Source of the DNA: Spirochaetota bacterium
GTDB taxonomy: Bacteria; Spirochaetota; Spirochaetia; DTKZ01
Length of the DNA stretch: 64,000 nucleotides
Direction of reading: 5' to 3'
Assembly: GCA_026418195.1 (NCBI GenBank)
Contig: JAOABU010000063.1
Coordinates: forward strand, 1 to 64,000
The notes under the pieces were generated by a model that saw only the letters and a program-made list of their open reading frames with translations, was not told where the DNA came from and made no database searches. The stretch's first letter is position 1, and every line of letters begins with the position of its first letter. Below, piece after piece: positions 10,343 to 20,891 of this stretch. The position numbers and the translations under genes were made by a program.

Positions 10343-12955
10343 CTAAGTACCCTTTTGGGAAAGATTGTACTGAGCAATAGCGAGCTTTGCGATGGGGATC
10401 CCATAGGGTGAACAGGAAACGTAATTCATTCCTACCTGCTGTGCAAAAGGGATGTTCTCCGGCTCCGCTCCATGTTCTCCACATAGACCCAGCACAATGT
10501 CTGGTCGCACCAATCGAGCCCGCTCCGACGCAATCTTGATCATTTCTTTCACCTGATCGCCCAATACCTTGAATGGGTTCTGGGGAAGTAGGTCCATTTC
10601 GTTGTAATCGGAAAAGAAGTTGTTGAAATCATCCCGGGAAAGTCCATTGGTAGTTTGGGTTAAGTCGTTGGTTCCGAAGCTGAAGAACTCGGCATATCGG
10701 GCAATTTCGCCAGCCTGGAGGGCAGCGGCAGGTAGTTCGATCATGGAACCAACCCGATAGTGGATGGGTTCTTCGAATCCAAACTGTTTTCGTACTTCCT
10801 CTTCGATATCTCGGATCCCTACGATAGTTTTTCCTTCGATCTTTTTTCCATTCCGGATAATCTTTACCTCGGAAGCGGTCATGACCACAGGAATCATGAT
10901 TTCCGGAATGACATTCACCCCTTCCTTCTTCAAGCGATACGCCGCTTCGAAGATGGCCCGTACCTGCATATTGTAAATCTCTGGGTACGAAATAGCGATA
11001 CGAACCCCTCGATGCCCTAACATGGGGTTTACTTCCCGAAGCAAGTCACACCGCGCTTTCACTTCTTCGGGTGTCATCTTTCGCTTCCGTTTTTGGAGGT
11101 ATTTCACAAAGTCTGCCATTCCTTCCTTCGTGTGAGGAAGGAACTCATGTAAGGGTGCATCGAGAAGTCGAATCGTTACCGGGAACCCTTCCATGATTTT
11201 AAAAAGCTGATAGAAGTCTTCGGATTGGTCTTTCTTCAATTCTTCTAGCACTGCTAATCGCTCTTCCTGGGTCTCCGCAAAAATCATGTAACGGAACCGA
11301 TTGATCCGATCCTCGTTGAAAAACATATGTTCAGTTCGGCACAAACCGATTCCCGGCGCTTTGAACAACCGGGCTAACTGGGCGTCTTTCGGTTGATCCG
11401 CATTGGCATGTACGTCGAAGCCATAGATGTACTTCTGCACGATTTCCAGAAGTTCCAATAAACCGGAATCTTCCGGCGTTGGTTTCATAAGGGTCCCTTT
11501 CCCTAAGTAAATAGCAGGAGGATCGTAATAAGGGACGTTCAACGTGATCACATCACCCTCTTTCACCAAGTTTCCTGCTATTTTCATTCCCTCTTTCGTG
11601 AACTCTATCTCAGGGTATACCAGAGCTACTTTTCCAAGGCTTCGAGCCACTACTGGCGCATGGGACGCATATCCCCCCTCTGAAGTTAGAACTCCTTTGG
11701 CTACTTCAATGGCTTTCACGTCTTCGGCAAAGGTAGCAGGCATCGCCAGTATGAAATCTGTAGATTGGTTTGTCTGAACTGCCTGTCGATAGGCTTTTAG
11801 AAGGGCATCGGTAGAGAAGTATACTTTTCCTATAGCTGCTCCTACAGCACCCGCAATTCCTCCGGTAACTTTCGGATACTTCTTGACCGACGTAGGATCC
11901 AAGGTAGGATGAAGTATCTCCGAAAGTCTTCCAGGTTTAATCGCTTTGATGACAAACTCTTCATCTACGATCCCTTCGTTCAATAGATCGAGGAGACTCT
12001 TGATTTCCGCCTGTGTAGATTTGTTCGCTGCAGGTTGTTGATCAATAATCCAAAGTTCCCCATTTTCTACCGTAAATCGCACCCGTCGGATCTCCTTGAA
12101 CTTCCGTTCCAGTTGTTTGCCAATTTCCTGTAAACGGTTCAAAATCCTAGGTTCTATCTTGGCTATGGGAGTCCCTTCCTTTTCCCGTTCATCAAAGGCT
12201 TGGGTGAAGAACTCCCCCATCAAAGCATTTTCTCCGCTGATGATATTGTGGGTAAAGAAGCTGCCAAAACAACTCTTCTCGTTGAAATTTCCAAACACCA
12301 TCGTCTGGATTAGAAGGGCTGAATCTTCACTGGTAGTGTTTTCCTCTATGACCTTTCGGAAGAGGTTGATAACGAACATGAGCTGCTGATACGCATCTGT
12401 ATAGATTTCTTCTGGATAGAGGGACCGGAAGTTTTTAAAAGCCCGTTGAAGAGCAGCTTTCGTTTCTCCGTCCAACGCCTTACGATACGCTTTCAGTTTG
12501 GAAATCCGGTCCTTGTCAGTCTGAGTGAGAAGTTCCAAGTCTATGATGTGTTGAATCACGTTACAATACTCGTGGTATGCAAACTTTTCACCCACAAAAG
12601 CTCCGAACCCCTCGATGGTTGAATCGCACAATCCAATGTTGTGTATGGATTGTGTATTCACGATGTTAAGCATGGGGCTCTCTACTACCTTTACCAGCAG
12701 GGGATTCGAGGGATCGTTAAACCCTTTCCCAAAGGCTTTCTCTGTCTTGTCCAAAGGTTCCTTCAGGACCTCCCATACCTTATATGTCGTTCTAGGTAAG
12801 GATCGTACTGTAGCATTGGGAAGGATAAAACCGGGAGAGGTAGGGATATTGAGGGTAGCCAATTCAACGATCCGCCTTCCTCGATTTCCAATAGCTTCGA
12901 TAGCCTCCGGGCTGTCATCGTATTGGCCGTTACAGAAAAAGTAATAATCTGCCAT
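10343..12955 (-). CDS. Pyruvate phosphate dikinase-like PEP-utilizing protein with divergent nucleotide-binding half
   Basis: Intact swivelling-His motif 'GGYASHAPVVARSLG' and PEP/pyruvate TIM-barrel motifs 'GLCRTEHMFF', 'VTIRLLDAPLHEFLP', 'FFSFGTNDLTQTTNG', 'GLCGEHGAEPE..VSCSPYGIPIAKLA'. Confidence 0.85.
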   Translation of the reverse strand: MADYYFFCNGQYDDSPEAIEAIGNRGRRIVELATLNIPTSPGFILPNATVRSLPRTTYKVWEVLKEPLDKTEKAFGKGFNDPSNPLLVKVVESPMLNIVNTQSIHNIGLCDSTIEGFGAFVGEKFAYHEYCNVIQHIIDLELLTQTDKDRISKLKAYRKALDGETKAALQRAFKNFRSLYPEEIYTDAYQQLMFVINLFRKVIEENTTSEDSALLIQTMVFGNFNEKSCFGSFFTHNIISGENALMGEFFTQAFDEREKEGTPIAKIEPRILNRLQEIGKQLERKFKEIRRVRFTVENGELWIIDQQPAANKSTQAEIKSLLDLLNEGIVDEEFVIKAIKPGRLSEILHPTLDPTSVKKYPKVTGGIAGAVGAAIGKVYFSTDALLKAYRQAVQTNQSTDFILAMPATFAEDVKAIEVAKGVLTSEGGYASHAPVVARSLGKVALVYPEIEFTKEGMKIAGNLVKEGDVITLNVPYYDPPAIYLGKGTLMKPTPEDSGLLELLEIVQKYIYGFDVHANADQPKDAQLARLFKAPGIGLCRTEHMFFNEDRINRFRYMIFAETQEERLAVLEELKKDQSEDFYQLFKIMEGFPVTIRLLDAPLHEFLPHTKEGMADFVKYLQKRKRKMTPEEVKARCDLLREVNPMLGHRGVRIAISYPEIYNMQVRAIFEAAYRLKKEGVNVIPEIMIPVVMTASEVKIIRNGKKIEGKTIVGIRDIEEEVRKQFGFEEPIHYRVGSMIELPAAALQAGEIARYAEFFSFGTNDLTQTTNGLSRDDFNNFFSDYNEMDLLPQNPFKVLGDQVKEMIKIASERARLVRPDIVLGLCGEHGAEPENIPFAQQVGMNYVSCSPYGIPIAKLAIAQYNLSQKGT

Positions 12956-12963
12956 AATTAACC

Positions 12964-13899
12964 TCAGAACAGATCTAGAACGCGATTCACCGCGCCCCGA
13001 AGGAATACTTCAAACCTTGGGCTTGCGCCTTCATACAGGTACTTCTGAAGCTTAGCAACATCCTTTATGTTATCCCCTACCACACTGATCATGATGGGAG
13101 TGCCATGCTTCACTTTCCCCCACTTGAAGAGCGCATTGATGTCATTGATCCGCTCGTTCTCGTACCAGATCAACACATCCAAATCAGGATACTTCGCTTT
13201 ATAGCTCTCGATGATTCGTTTCCACGCCTCGACATTTCCATTGTGGAATAGTTCGTTGGTAACTAGGACTCCATACTTAGGGGTCATGCGTTTTTTTACA
13301 GAGGGCCCTTTGGAAGCTTCCACAGTAGGAGAAGTCTTCGGAACCCGCTCCTCGATAGGGGCTACTTCCTTCCTTTTCGGGGAGGTATACTCAGGTCGTG
13401 TCGAAATTTTACCTCCATCTAATAGGGTAATTGTATCCTTTACCGCAGTATCCAATATATTACCATCCACCGAATCGGATCCTACTGGGCCCGCATACAC
13501 CACCACCAATTCATCCTTTATGAGAGGAAGAGCTTGTTCCCAATGCTCGGCTTTCTTAGGGTTGATGAGGAACGTTCCCGCTTGGGGAGAAGCATACATC
13601 AAGACGAGTTGGATTCGGTCCCATGGACGAAACACAGAAAGGAGGTCCTTTACATCGTCCCAACCTCTCTGAATATTGTGGGATCTGAACACATAGGAAA
13701 ATTTATCTACCAAAAGGGCACTTAGGATCGTTTTTACCTGTTCCCTTCGTACCTCTCCGCTCTCCAATGATTCGTTCAATAGATCCGCCAAGTTTGCCCC
13801 TTCTTGGATCTCCCCCACATACCGATTTACCAGTTTAAAATGGCGCAAAGCCGTGTTAAAACCGGCTTTGCGCGCAAGAAAATTCAGTTCGTTTTCCAT
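12964..13899 (-). CDS. Conserved spirochaetal hypothetical protein of the CfpA cluster
   Basis: 311 aa ORF 8 nt upstream of the PPDK-like gene and 3 nt downstream of cfpA. Confidence 0.75.
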   Translation of the reverse strand: MENELNFLARKAGFNTALRHFKLVNRYVGEIQEGANLADLLNESLESGEVRREQVKTILSALLVDKFSYVFRSHNIQRGWDDVKDLLSVFRPWDRIQLVLMYASPQAGTFLINPKKAEHWEQALPLIKDELVVVYAGPVGSDSVDGNILDTAVKDTITLLDGGKISTRPEYTSPKRKEVAPIEERVPKTSPTVEASKGPSVKKRMTPKYGVLVTNELFHNGNVEAWKRIIESYKAKYPDLDVLIWYENERINDINALFKWGKVKHGTPIMISVVGDNIKDVAKLQKYLYEGASPRFEVFLRGAVNRVLDLF

Positions 13900-13902
13900 A
13901 GG

Positions 13903-15873
13903 TTAGAGCTCTTGTAACTCGTCAGACCCGCCTCGCTTTTTCGGGGGTGTTACATCTGCTTTCCCCTTCACCTCTTCTTTGGATTCCTCTCCCGTCGCAT
14001 ATTTCGGGGTTTCCTTCGGAAGGGTTTTCACGATAGGCTCGTCAATTTCAGAGGTGAAGTGCTGCGTAATATCTTCCCGCACAGTAGATCGTCTGCGCTT
14101 GAAGGTAGCGAAGGCAGCATCCTGGAATCCTTTGGAAATTCCATGGAGGAACTCGTTCAACACGTTAGCCATCTGCATCAATGTGTATTTCTTCCGTTTA
14201 ATGCTGGTAATATTGATATCCAGAAGGAGCCCAGGCTGGATATGGTACGGATTGATCAAGTAATCGAACGCCTCGAACTCTTTTTCCAGGAAATCAACCC
14301 TCTGATCCAGGATCACTCGAGTCTGGGGATTCTGGTACCCATAGATGATTTTGATCTTTTCCCTGCACTTAGCCAGCATTTTCTTGTACAGGTTCTTCTC
14401 GTACAGGTAGGTTCGGTTCAGTCGTTCTACATCGGTCTCCTCTGCTTTAATTAAAGTGATCTCGTTCCACACCTTTTCGATTTCTTCGTAGAGTGGTTCG
14501 GTGCTTTCTTTTTTCGCTTTCGCTCTCCGGATTCTCCCCGCTACCTTTCGGCTTAAATCTTCGAAATCGTTCACCTTGAAGCTGGACTTGCTGCTCTGAT
14601 AAATCGCTTCTACTACGTCCCACAGATGCTGAATTTCGTTCTTGAAGGACTCCATCTGTTTGTCGTAGGCGGCTTGTTCCTTCTGTAGTTGTTCCGCATC
14701 GTAATACTTGAGGCGAATCACATACCGTTCATCGGGAAGGTTTGCTTCATTCACATCCTCATACTCGCGAATGATCAGTTCCCTTGCATTCTTTAAGTTT
14801 TCAATGTACTGGTAGCCCATCTTGCTGGTATCGAGGATCGAGGTAAGGGAGTTCACCGCTGTGTTGAATCCACGATTTCGGATATTCTCCAGATCTACGA
14901 TCTTCTTTAAGTTTTCCCGAATATTGAGGGGATCGAACTCCTTTGGATCGATCTCTGCTCGAAGTCCTTCGATTTTATCCATTAGGTTCTTAGCAAGGAA
15001 CGTGTACCGTTTGGACTTTTCATTCTCCACGTCGTCATCTGTATAGTTGGGAACCCGTTTCATTTTCTCAAAGAGGAGCTCCGTATCCTGCAACTCTTCC
15101 TTTCCTTCATCCACCAGCTGCTCCTGTAGAGCTTCCACTTCTTTTTCGATGAAGTTGATGATGGTTCGGGAAATTTGATCCTTGATGATATACTCTACCG
15201 TTGCCTGATACTGGAAAATCGGGCTAATCAACTCGGAATCAAGGATGTTCACGGATAACTTTACATCCGTTACGGTTTTGGGCTTGGTCAGGTTGTCTTT
15301 GAAAGCACACTTGACCACGGAATATGCATTCTCACCCCGGATGAAAGCACCTACATCCGTCTTCTGCCTCAACAGCGAGTTCGTCTCGTTCTCTAAGTCG
15401 TTTAACCCTCTCTGGATATGACCATGGAGGTGGCCGTACATGTTCACGATGGATTTTTCGATTTCACCCGTATTGAACTTGTCTGCACCGGCAATCTGAT
15501 CCAGCATCTCGGCGATCTCTTTGGGAGAATACCGAGCAAGAGTTTTGCTTTCCTCTTTGTCGATGAAGTTGCGGATCTTCTTTACCATCTCGTCTTCTGC
15601 GGTGACGATGTACCGGTTGAACATATTTTGGTAGTTCTGGTTGAAGTAGTTATAGAGTTTCTCCTTCAACCCCCCCATCACGTCCAACTTTTCCAATACT
15701 TCTTTGGGGAGTTTTGTCTGAATTACATTTAGAATATTCTCTGTTTCTTCCCGGATAACTTGTTCGAATTCCTCTTTCTGCCTTCGGCCTTCCTGAGCTA
15801 AACTGTTCCTGGACCCTACAGCCGATGGTTTAGTAGGATGAAATACATTCGGGCTCCTGGATATATCTGACAT
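13903..15873 (-). CDS. cfpA: Cytoplasmic filament protein A
   Basis: '[38 protein letters not shown]' and coiled-coil body recognised as treponemal CfpA; ATG at 15873 with upstream GGAGGAG RBS (the longer ORF starts at 15906). Confidence 0.88.
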   Translation of the reverse strand: MSDISRSPNVFHPTKPSAVGSRNSLAQEGRRQKEEFEQVIREETENILNVIQTKLPKEVLEKLDVMGGLKEKLYNYFNQNYQNMFNRYIVTAEDEMVKKIRNFIDKEESKTLARYSPKEIAEMLDQIAGADKFNTGEIEKSIVNMYGHLHGHIQRGLNDLENETNSLLRQKTDVGAFIRGENAYSVVKCAFKDNLTKPKTVTDVKLSVNILDSELISPIFQYQATVEYIIKDQISRTIINFIEKEVEALQEQLVDEGKEELQDTELLFEKMKRVPNYTDDDVENEKSKRYTFLAKNLMDKIEGLRAEIDPKEFDPLNIRENLKKIVDLENIRNRGFNTAVNSLTSILDTSKMGYQYIENLKNARELIIREYEDVNEANLPDERYVIRLKYYDAEQLQKEQAAYDKQMESFKNEIQHLWDVVEAIYQSSKSSFKVNDFEDLSRKVAGRIRRAKAKKESTEPLYEEIEKVWNEITLIKAEETDVERLNRTYLYEKNLYKKMLAKCREKIKIIYGYQNPQTRVILDQRVDFLEKEFEAFDYLINPYHIQPGLLLDINITSIKRKKYTLMQMANVLNEFLHGISKGFQDAAFATFKRRRSTVREDITQHFTSEIDEPIVKTLPKETPKYATGEESKEEVKGKADVTPPKKRGGSDELQEL

Positions 15874-15973
15874 ATACAACTCCTCCCTAAAAAATTTCTG
15901 GGGCAATCCCCGAGTTTCCTAATACAGTATAGTACATCTTCAAAGAAAAACAATACAGTACCTTTAACTGCTA

Positions 15974-18637
15974 CTACCTATACACCACCTCCTTCTTTTT
16001 ACTATTCAAATATTCCACAAACGCTTTGCAGTGGGACTCTTGCTGAAGCCCCGCAATAACTCCTTCCAGTTCAGACTTTTTATCCTTCGGGACTACCGAT
16101 TCTAATGTAGGACCTAGGTAGAGTTTCAAGATCCCAATCCCTTTTGCCACTTCCTGTTCGATGTATCGGGTGGTAATACCCCAGAGTGTATCCCCACGTT
16201 TCACGACATAAAGGGAAGAATCGGGTAGTTTGAATTGGTTGCCAGGATAGATCCAGTTAGGATCCGGCCGCAAATCTTTCGGCGAGTCCAATCGTCGGTA
16301 CCCATTAGCGTCTGCAATCTCGTTTACCAGGTAGAACACATCCATCACCGTGATCGAAATATTCCCAAGGGGAGGAATATTTGCCGTATAGGTAGAAGGA
16401 AATGCATCTACTTCCTTTTTCTCTTCCGCTCCTTTCTGTGCGATAGGACTCTTTTGTACAGGTGCATCTTGTTGATCCCGCCCTAGTTGAGCCTTCCCCT
16501 GAACTTGAACTTCTTTGGGTCCCTCGGAAGGTTCTCCCGCCTTTAAAAGAATATTCCCTTTTCCTATGGGTTCATCTGTTTTAGTAGTGGTGGATGTCTT
16601 ATCTTCCTCTTGTTTCAGGGATTCGCTTTTTCCCGAAGTACCATTAGGTGCTATAGATTGTTCGTGTAGCGTTTGGGTAGTAGACGTACTTCTTCCTATC
16701 CCATGAGGAAACAGATCGAATTGCCATAGGGCAACCATTAAACCAGAGAGGAATAGCCCTCCTAATAGGTACAGACCCCATCCCCGAATGAATATCTTCT
16801 GGTCTTCGGAAGATTCCCCTTTTGAAACGGCTCCCCCTAGTTCATCCTTTGAAGGTCGCATGGGGAAAGGGGGCGTTGGAGATGAAAGACTCGAAGGGGT
16901 TGCCAGCGAGGGGGTAGACTTTGGTTGGACAAGCTGTTGGGTAGAGGGTTGCGGGGATCGCGGCTCTGTATGTGAAAGATTCGATGTTGGAGATTGGAAG
17001 CTCGCTGTTGTCGCTGGTTGAGTTCCCACGGCTCTCTTGACCCGCTTAGGGGGAACCTGATGAAGGTGTTCCAGAAACCTTAACAAACGGTCCCGTTCCT
17101 GTACGAAGAACGTCTCCTCCTTTAAGGAGGTTCGTATCTTATCGATATTCTCGATCGATTTATTAGCCTGTAAGAGTTTTAAAGGAGTGAGACGCCCTTC
17201 GATTTGATAGAAGAGATGCATCCCGTTGGGGAACACCCAGAAATCCCCTACAAAGGGAATACACCCTTCTCGATCTTCAGGAAGCTGATACAAGAAAGAG
17301 TTCTTGGCCTTCCTCCTCCATCGTTCCCACACTGTTCCCTTGTTTGAAGGATCAATACTTCTAGAGAGAGTTTCTAAATTCCAAATCAGGTAGGGAATTA
17401 CAGCCTTCATTTCATTTAAAGGAAGTTCCCGAATCAGGAGAGGCTCCAAAGATTCAAAAGAAGATATACGAGGAGAGCCTTTTTTCCATTGTTCCTGGAT
17501 TAGGTTCAACGTGGAAACCATCATTCTCCACCAATCCTGTTCCAGTAGGTTTCCCACCTCAGCACAATTCTTGGCTATATTCACTCCATACGTAGCAAGT
17601 AGAGTTAAAGGAGAAGGAAGGGGTGAGGAATGAAACCGATAAGGTATGTTTCCTAAGATTCTTGTACCGATGGGTAGTCCCTTGTTTTCCAATGCTTTTT
17701 GTAAGTTGTTTCTCTCATGGGAGAAACCAGAAGAAAGATTGAACGCAATTCCAAAGGGAGAAGGAAACTCGACCGATCCTCCTTCCCCACAGAACCTGAA
17801 TCCCTGGAGATGGAAACACCCTGATGCATCAGGTTCAATCGCAAAGAGGGAAGTATCCATTCCTGAAAAAAGATTTATAATGCTTCGAAGTTGTTCGATC
17901 CGGTGGGAAGCTACCCGAAATTCCTTCTTTATAGCTACCGAGCGTTTCAACTTTTGCAGGATTCCTTCTTCAAACTGTTCTTCGATGCACCACTGGAGCA
18001 TGTCTGGATCGATCCCTGCTCGGGAAAGGGACCAGAGGAAGTCTTTGGGCACATGCACTACCCCCAATCGACCTTCATGAAAGAAATAGATTTGTTGCCC
18101 GAGAAGAATAAACCCTGGATTCTGGAATACCCTGGCCAAGTATCGTAGAGGGTTATCCTTGACAAAGGAACTTACCCGTTCTGCAAGATAAACGAAGTGA
18201 AGATCCTCCGCTTCCCGCTGCCTGAGGTTGAAAAGTTCATCCCCATTGTGGTGTACATGAAGATTCCCATTCTTAAAAAAGAAAACGATAGATTTCCCTT
18301 TTTGGGGAGGAGATTCTACAGTTTCGTACTCGAACTCGGCCACTGGAAGGTTTTTTTCGTTTAAAAATTGCTTAAGCCTTTCGATACGGACAGGATCCCC
18401 TACGAAACGGGTTTCCCCATTCAGGGGTAATTCTACATTCTCATGTTCTAGAAAGGGGTTTCCTGTATAGTTATCCGTTACGAGAACTGTAGATACATAT
18501 TTCTTGATTTCTTCTGGCAACTTGGCGCTGTTCCCGATACGCAAGAAAGGTCGATACTCCGTGTGGGAACTCCCTAGATAGATGAGGTAACATTCACCAT
18601 CGATATGGAAAACCCGTTCAGCCGGATTTTCTATCAT
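15974..18637 (-). CDS. Large single-TM protein with C-terminal LysM domain
   Basis: TM 'GWGLYLLGGLFLSGLMVALW', low-complexity linkers, LysM 'YVVKRGDTLWGITTRYI'. Confidence 0.75.
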   Translation of the reverse strand: MIENPAERVFHIDGECYLIYLGSSHTEYRPFLRIGNSAKLPEEIKKYVSTVLVTDNYTGNPFLEHENVELPLNGETRFVGDPVRIERLKQFLNEKNLPVAEFEYETVESPPQKGKSIVFFFKNGNLHVHHNGDELFNLRQREAEDLHFVYLAERVSSFVKDNPLRYLARVFQNPGFILLGQQIYFFHEGRLGVVHVPKDFLWSLSRAGIDPDMLQWCIEEQFEEGILQKLKRSVAIKKEFRVASHRIEQLRSIINLFSGMDTSLFAIEPDASGCFHLQGFRFCGEGGSVEFPSPFGIAFNLSSGFSHERNNLQKALENKGLPIGTRILGNIPYRFHSSPLPSPLTLLATYGVNIAKNCAEVGNLLEQDWWRMMVSTLNLIQEQWKKGSPRISSFESLEPLLIRELPLNEMKAVIPYLIWNLETLSRSIDPSNKGTVWERWRRKAKNSFLYQLPEDREGCIPFVGDFWVFPNGMHLFYQIEGRLTPLKLLQANKSIENIDKIRTSLKEETFFVQERDRLLRFLEHLHQVPPKRVKRAVGTQPATTASFQSPTSNLSHTEPRSPQPSTQQLVQPKSTPSLATPSSLSSPTPPFPMRPSKDELGGAVSKGESSEDQKIFIRGWGLYLLGGLFLSGLMVALWQFDLFPHGIGRSTSTTQTLHEQSIAPNGTSGKSESLKQEEDKTSTTTKTDEPIGKGNILLKAGEPSEGPKEVQVQGKAQLGRDQQDAPVQKSPIAQKGAEEKKEVDAFPSTYTANIPPLGNISITVMDVFYLVNEIADANGYRRLDSPKDLRPDPNWIYPGNQFKLPDSSLYVVKRGDTLWGITTRYIEQEVAKGIGILKLYLGPTLESVVPKDKKSELEGVIAGLQQESHCKAFVEYLNSKKKEVVYR

Positions 18638-18716
18638 GCGATATAATATACTGCATTTTTCCTATTTGGTCATTGGGAGACTGTTAATTTTCTAGGAGAA
18701 ATACTACAATGCTTCT

Positions 18717-19865
18717 ATGATTCGCTGCGAGAGTTCCTACAGAAAAATTATTCCCATTGCCAGTGGCAAGGGAGGAGTAGGGAAAACCGTACTAGCTGCC
18801 AACCTAGGAATTGCTCTGGGAAAAGCAGGCTTCCGAACGATCTTGGTAGATCTAGATCTCGGCGGTTCTAACCTCCATTCTGTATTGGGCATCAAGAATA
18901 AATTCCCTGGTATTGGTAACTTTATCTCTGGGAAAACTCTTTCTTTCAAAGAGATCATCCTGCGCACCGAATACCCAAACCTATTCTTTATTCCGGGGGA
19001 TGTTCTGGTACCGGGTGCAGCAGATATCAATTACCTTCAGCGAAAGCGTATCCTAGACAACCTTCTGAAATTGGAAACTGATTACATACTTCTCGATCTT
19101 GGTTCAGGAACCCATTCCAGCACTCTGGATTTTTTTCTCAGTTCCAATGCAGGAATTCTGGTTGCCGTTCCCCAGGTGCCTTCCATTCTAAATACCTATA
19201 GCTTTCTGAAGAATGCTCTTTTTCGATTACTTTCTCGGATCTTCGCCAAGCAGAAGGAAATCTCAGAATACCTGAAATCCCTCCAAAAGGAAGCACAACC
19301 CAATTCCATTCCCGGCACAGGTAAGATCCTACAGGAGATAGAACGGATGAACCCCGAAGCCTGCGCTACCGCCAAACAGATATTGCAGGCCTTCAAGCCT
19401 CACCTGATTGTAAACATGGCTAAGCATCCTGATGATCTAGCTATCGTGGAGAGTTTAAGGAACCTGGTGCAAAAGAATTTGGAAATTCCCTTCGGATGTC
19501 TGGGAATCGTGTTTCGGGATGATCAAGTTCATGAATCCATTGAACAGATGCGTCCCCTTCTACACCTAGCTCCCGAACGACTTGTATCGAAGCAAATTCT
19601 CCGGATGGCAGAAAAAATCCTCCAGTCGAAGAACTTTCCTGATTTACCCCTCGATCTATCCCAGTACAAGGATTCTTTCGAACTTGCCGAGATTGAAGCC
19701 CACTATGACCTAGCAGAAACTACCAGTACCGAAAACGGCAAGAAACAGGAAGAAGCATTGACTCCCGAAGAGTTCCTAACTGTACTCACTGCCCAACAGA
19801 AGAAAATCAACGAACTCCAGGGCACTATCCGAATGCTCACCCTACGAGGAAGACAAGAACCTTAA
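18717..19865 (+). CDS. MinD/ParA-family P-loop ATPase
   Basis: 'IPIASGKGGVGKTVLAANLGIALGKAGFRTILVDLDLGGSNLHSVLGIK'. Confidence 0.9.
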   Translation: MIRCESSYRKIIPIASGKGGVGKTVLAANLGIALGKAGFRTILVDLDLGGSNLHSVLGIKNKFPGIGNFISGKTLSFKEIILRTEYPNLFFIPGDVLVPGAADINYLQRKRILDNLLKLETDYILLDLGSGTHSSTLDFFLSSNAGILVAVPQVPSILNTYSFLKNALFRLLSRIFAKQKEISEYLKSLQKEAQPNSIPGTGKILQEIERMNPEACATAKQILQAFKPHLIVNMAKHPDDLAIVESLRNLVQKNLEIPFGCLGIVFRDDQVHESIEQMRPLLHLAPERLVSKQILRMAEKILQSKNFPDLPLDLSQYKDSFELAEIEAHYDLAETTSTENGKKQEEALTPEEFLTVLTAQQKKINELQGTIRMLTLRGRQEP

Positions 19866-19943
19866 TCATCCCACCATCCTTCTGAAAACGCCCTCACTCG
19901 TACAGGTTGTGGCTTAGCAGGATGCTGAAGTCCACGCGATTGC

Positions 19944-20846
19944 TTACGGTTTCCAAAGTTGTGGGGGGTATTCCCCGGAGGCAATCAATTGATTGATCTT
20001 TTCTTTCACAACGGGCTTGTCAGCTTGGTACGTAATCCCAAACCAGGAGGAAGTAGAAGGAAGAACCTTCACCCGAATCTCCTTCCGTTGCACCAGTTTC
20101 CCTATCACCCGAGGAATATAACATTCCGACTTTGGATCTTTTCCATCTGTTTTTAGGAAATCAAGAAACTCACGCTCGATTAACGGAAAAAGGGATGGGG
20201 TGAATCCAAACATGTTCATGGAAGCGAACTCTTTTCCCGTGAACGTTCCAGGTTGGGAAGGTTCGATACTCTCGATTTTACCGTTCTTTTTTATGATCTT
20301 CACGTACTCTTCTACGGAGAGCAGATACCCAGCCGAGTCCACCGAGCAGATACCCCGACTTACACTGCCATGCTCTGAAAGAGTATTTTCCAACCGGTAC
20401 CCAACCAGGGCAAAGTCTTTAGAGTCTACAGGCAGCTGGGAAAGGTAGGACTGAAGGATCTCGTACGCATTCCGACCATAAAAATCATCCGCATTGATCA
20501 CCGCGAATGGATTCTTCACTACCTCCCGAACCCGGAGGATCGCATGGGTCGTACCCCAGGGTTTCGTACGTCCTTCAGGTATCGAGAACCCAACAGGGAT
20601 ATCTTCCAGTTCCTGGTAGACAATTTGATAGGGAACATTGGAAAAACGCCCCTTGCAGAAAGCTCGGAAATCTGCATCGATAGACTGTCGTATAATGAAC
20701 ACCACATCCTGGAATCCGGCCCGAAGGGCATCGTACACTGAATAGTCCAGTAGCGCTTCTCCGCTGGGACCTACAGGATCGATCTGTTTGATTCCCCCAT
20801 ATCGGGAACCCATTCCAGCAGCCATTACCACTAAAGTAGGTTTCAT
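19944..20846 (-). CDS. Sugar nucleotidyltransferase family protein
   Basis: 'MKPTLVVMAAGMGSRYGGIKQIDPVGPSGEALLDYSVYDAL' NTP_transferase motif. Confidence 0.85.
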   Translation of the reverse strand: MKPTLVVMAAGMGSRYGGIKQIDPVGPSGEALLDYSVYDALRAGFQDVVFIIRQSIDADFRAFCKGRFSNVPYQIVYQELEDIPVGFSIPEGRTKPWGTTHAILRVREVVKNPFAVINADDFYGRNAYEILQSYLSQLPVDSKDFALVGYRLENTLSEHGSVSRGICSVDSAGYLLSVEEYVKIIKKNGKIESIEPSQPGTFTGKEFASMNMFGFTPSLFPLIEREFLDFLKTDGKDPKSECYIPRVIGKLVQRKEIRVKVLPSTSSWFGITYQADKPVVKEKINQLIASGEYPPQLWKP

Positions 20847-20891
20847 ACGGTCTATATACAGGAAAACCTCCATTCTCGCAAGCGATTCCAG

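Noticed and set aside
12615-12944. 109 aa ORF on the plus strand
   Set aside because: Antisense to the 5' part of the PPDK-like gene; no independent coding evidence.
13211-13672. 153 aa ORF on the plus strand
   Set aside because: Antisense to the operonic 311 aa gene; no RBS or family signal.
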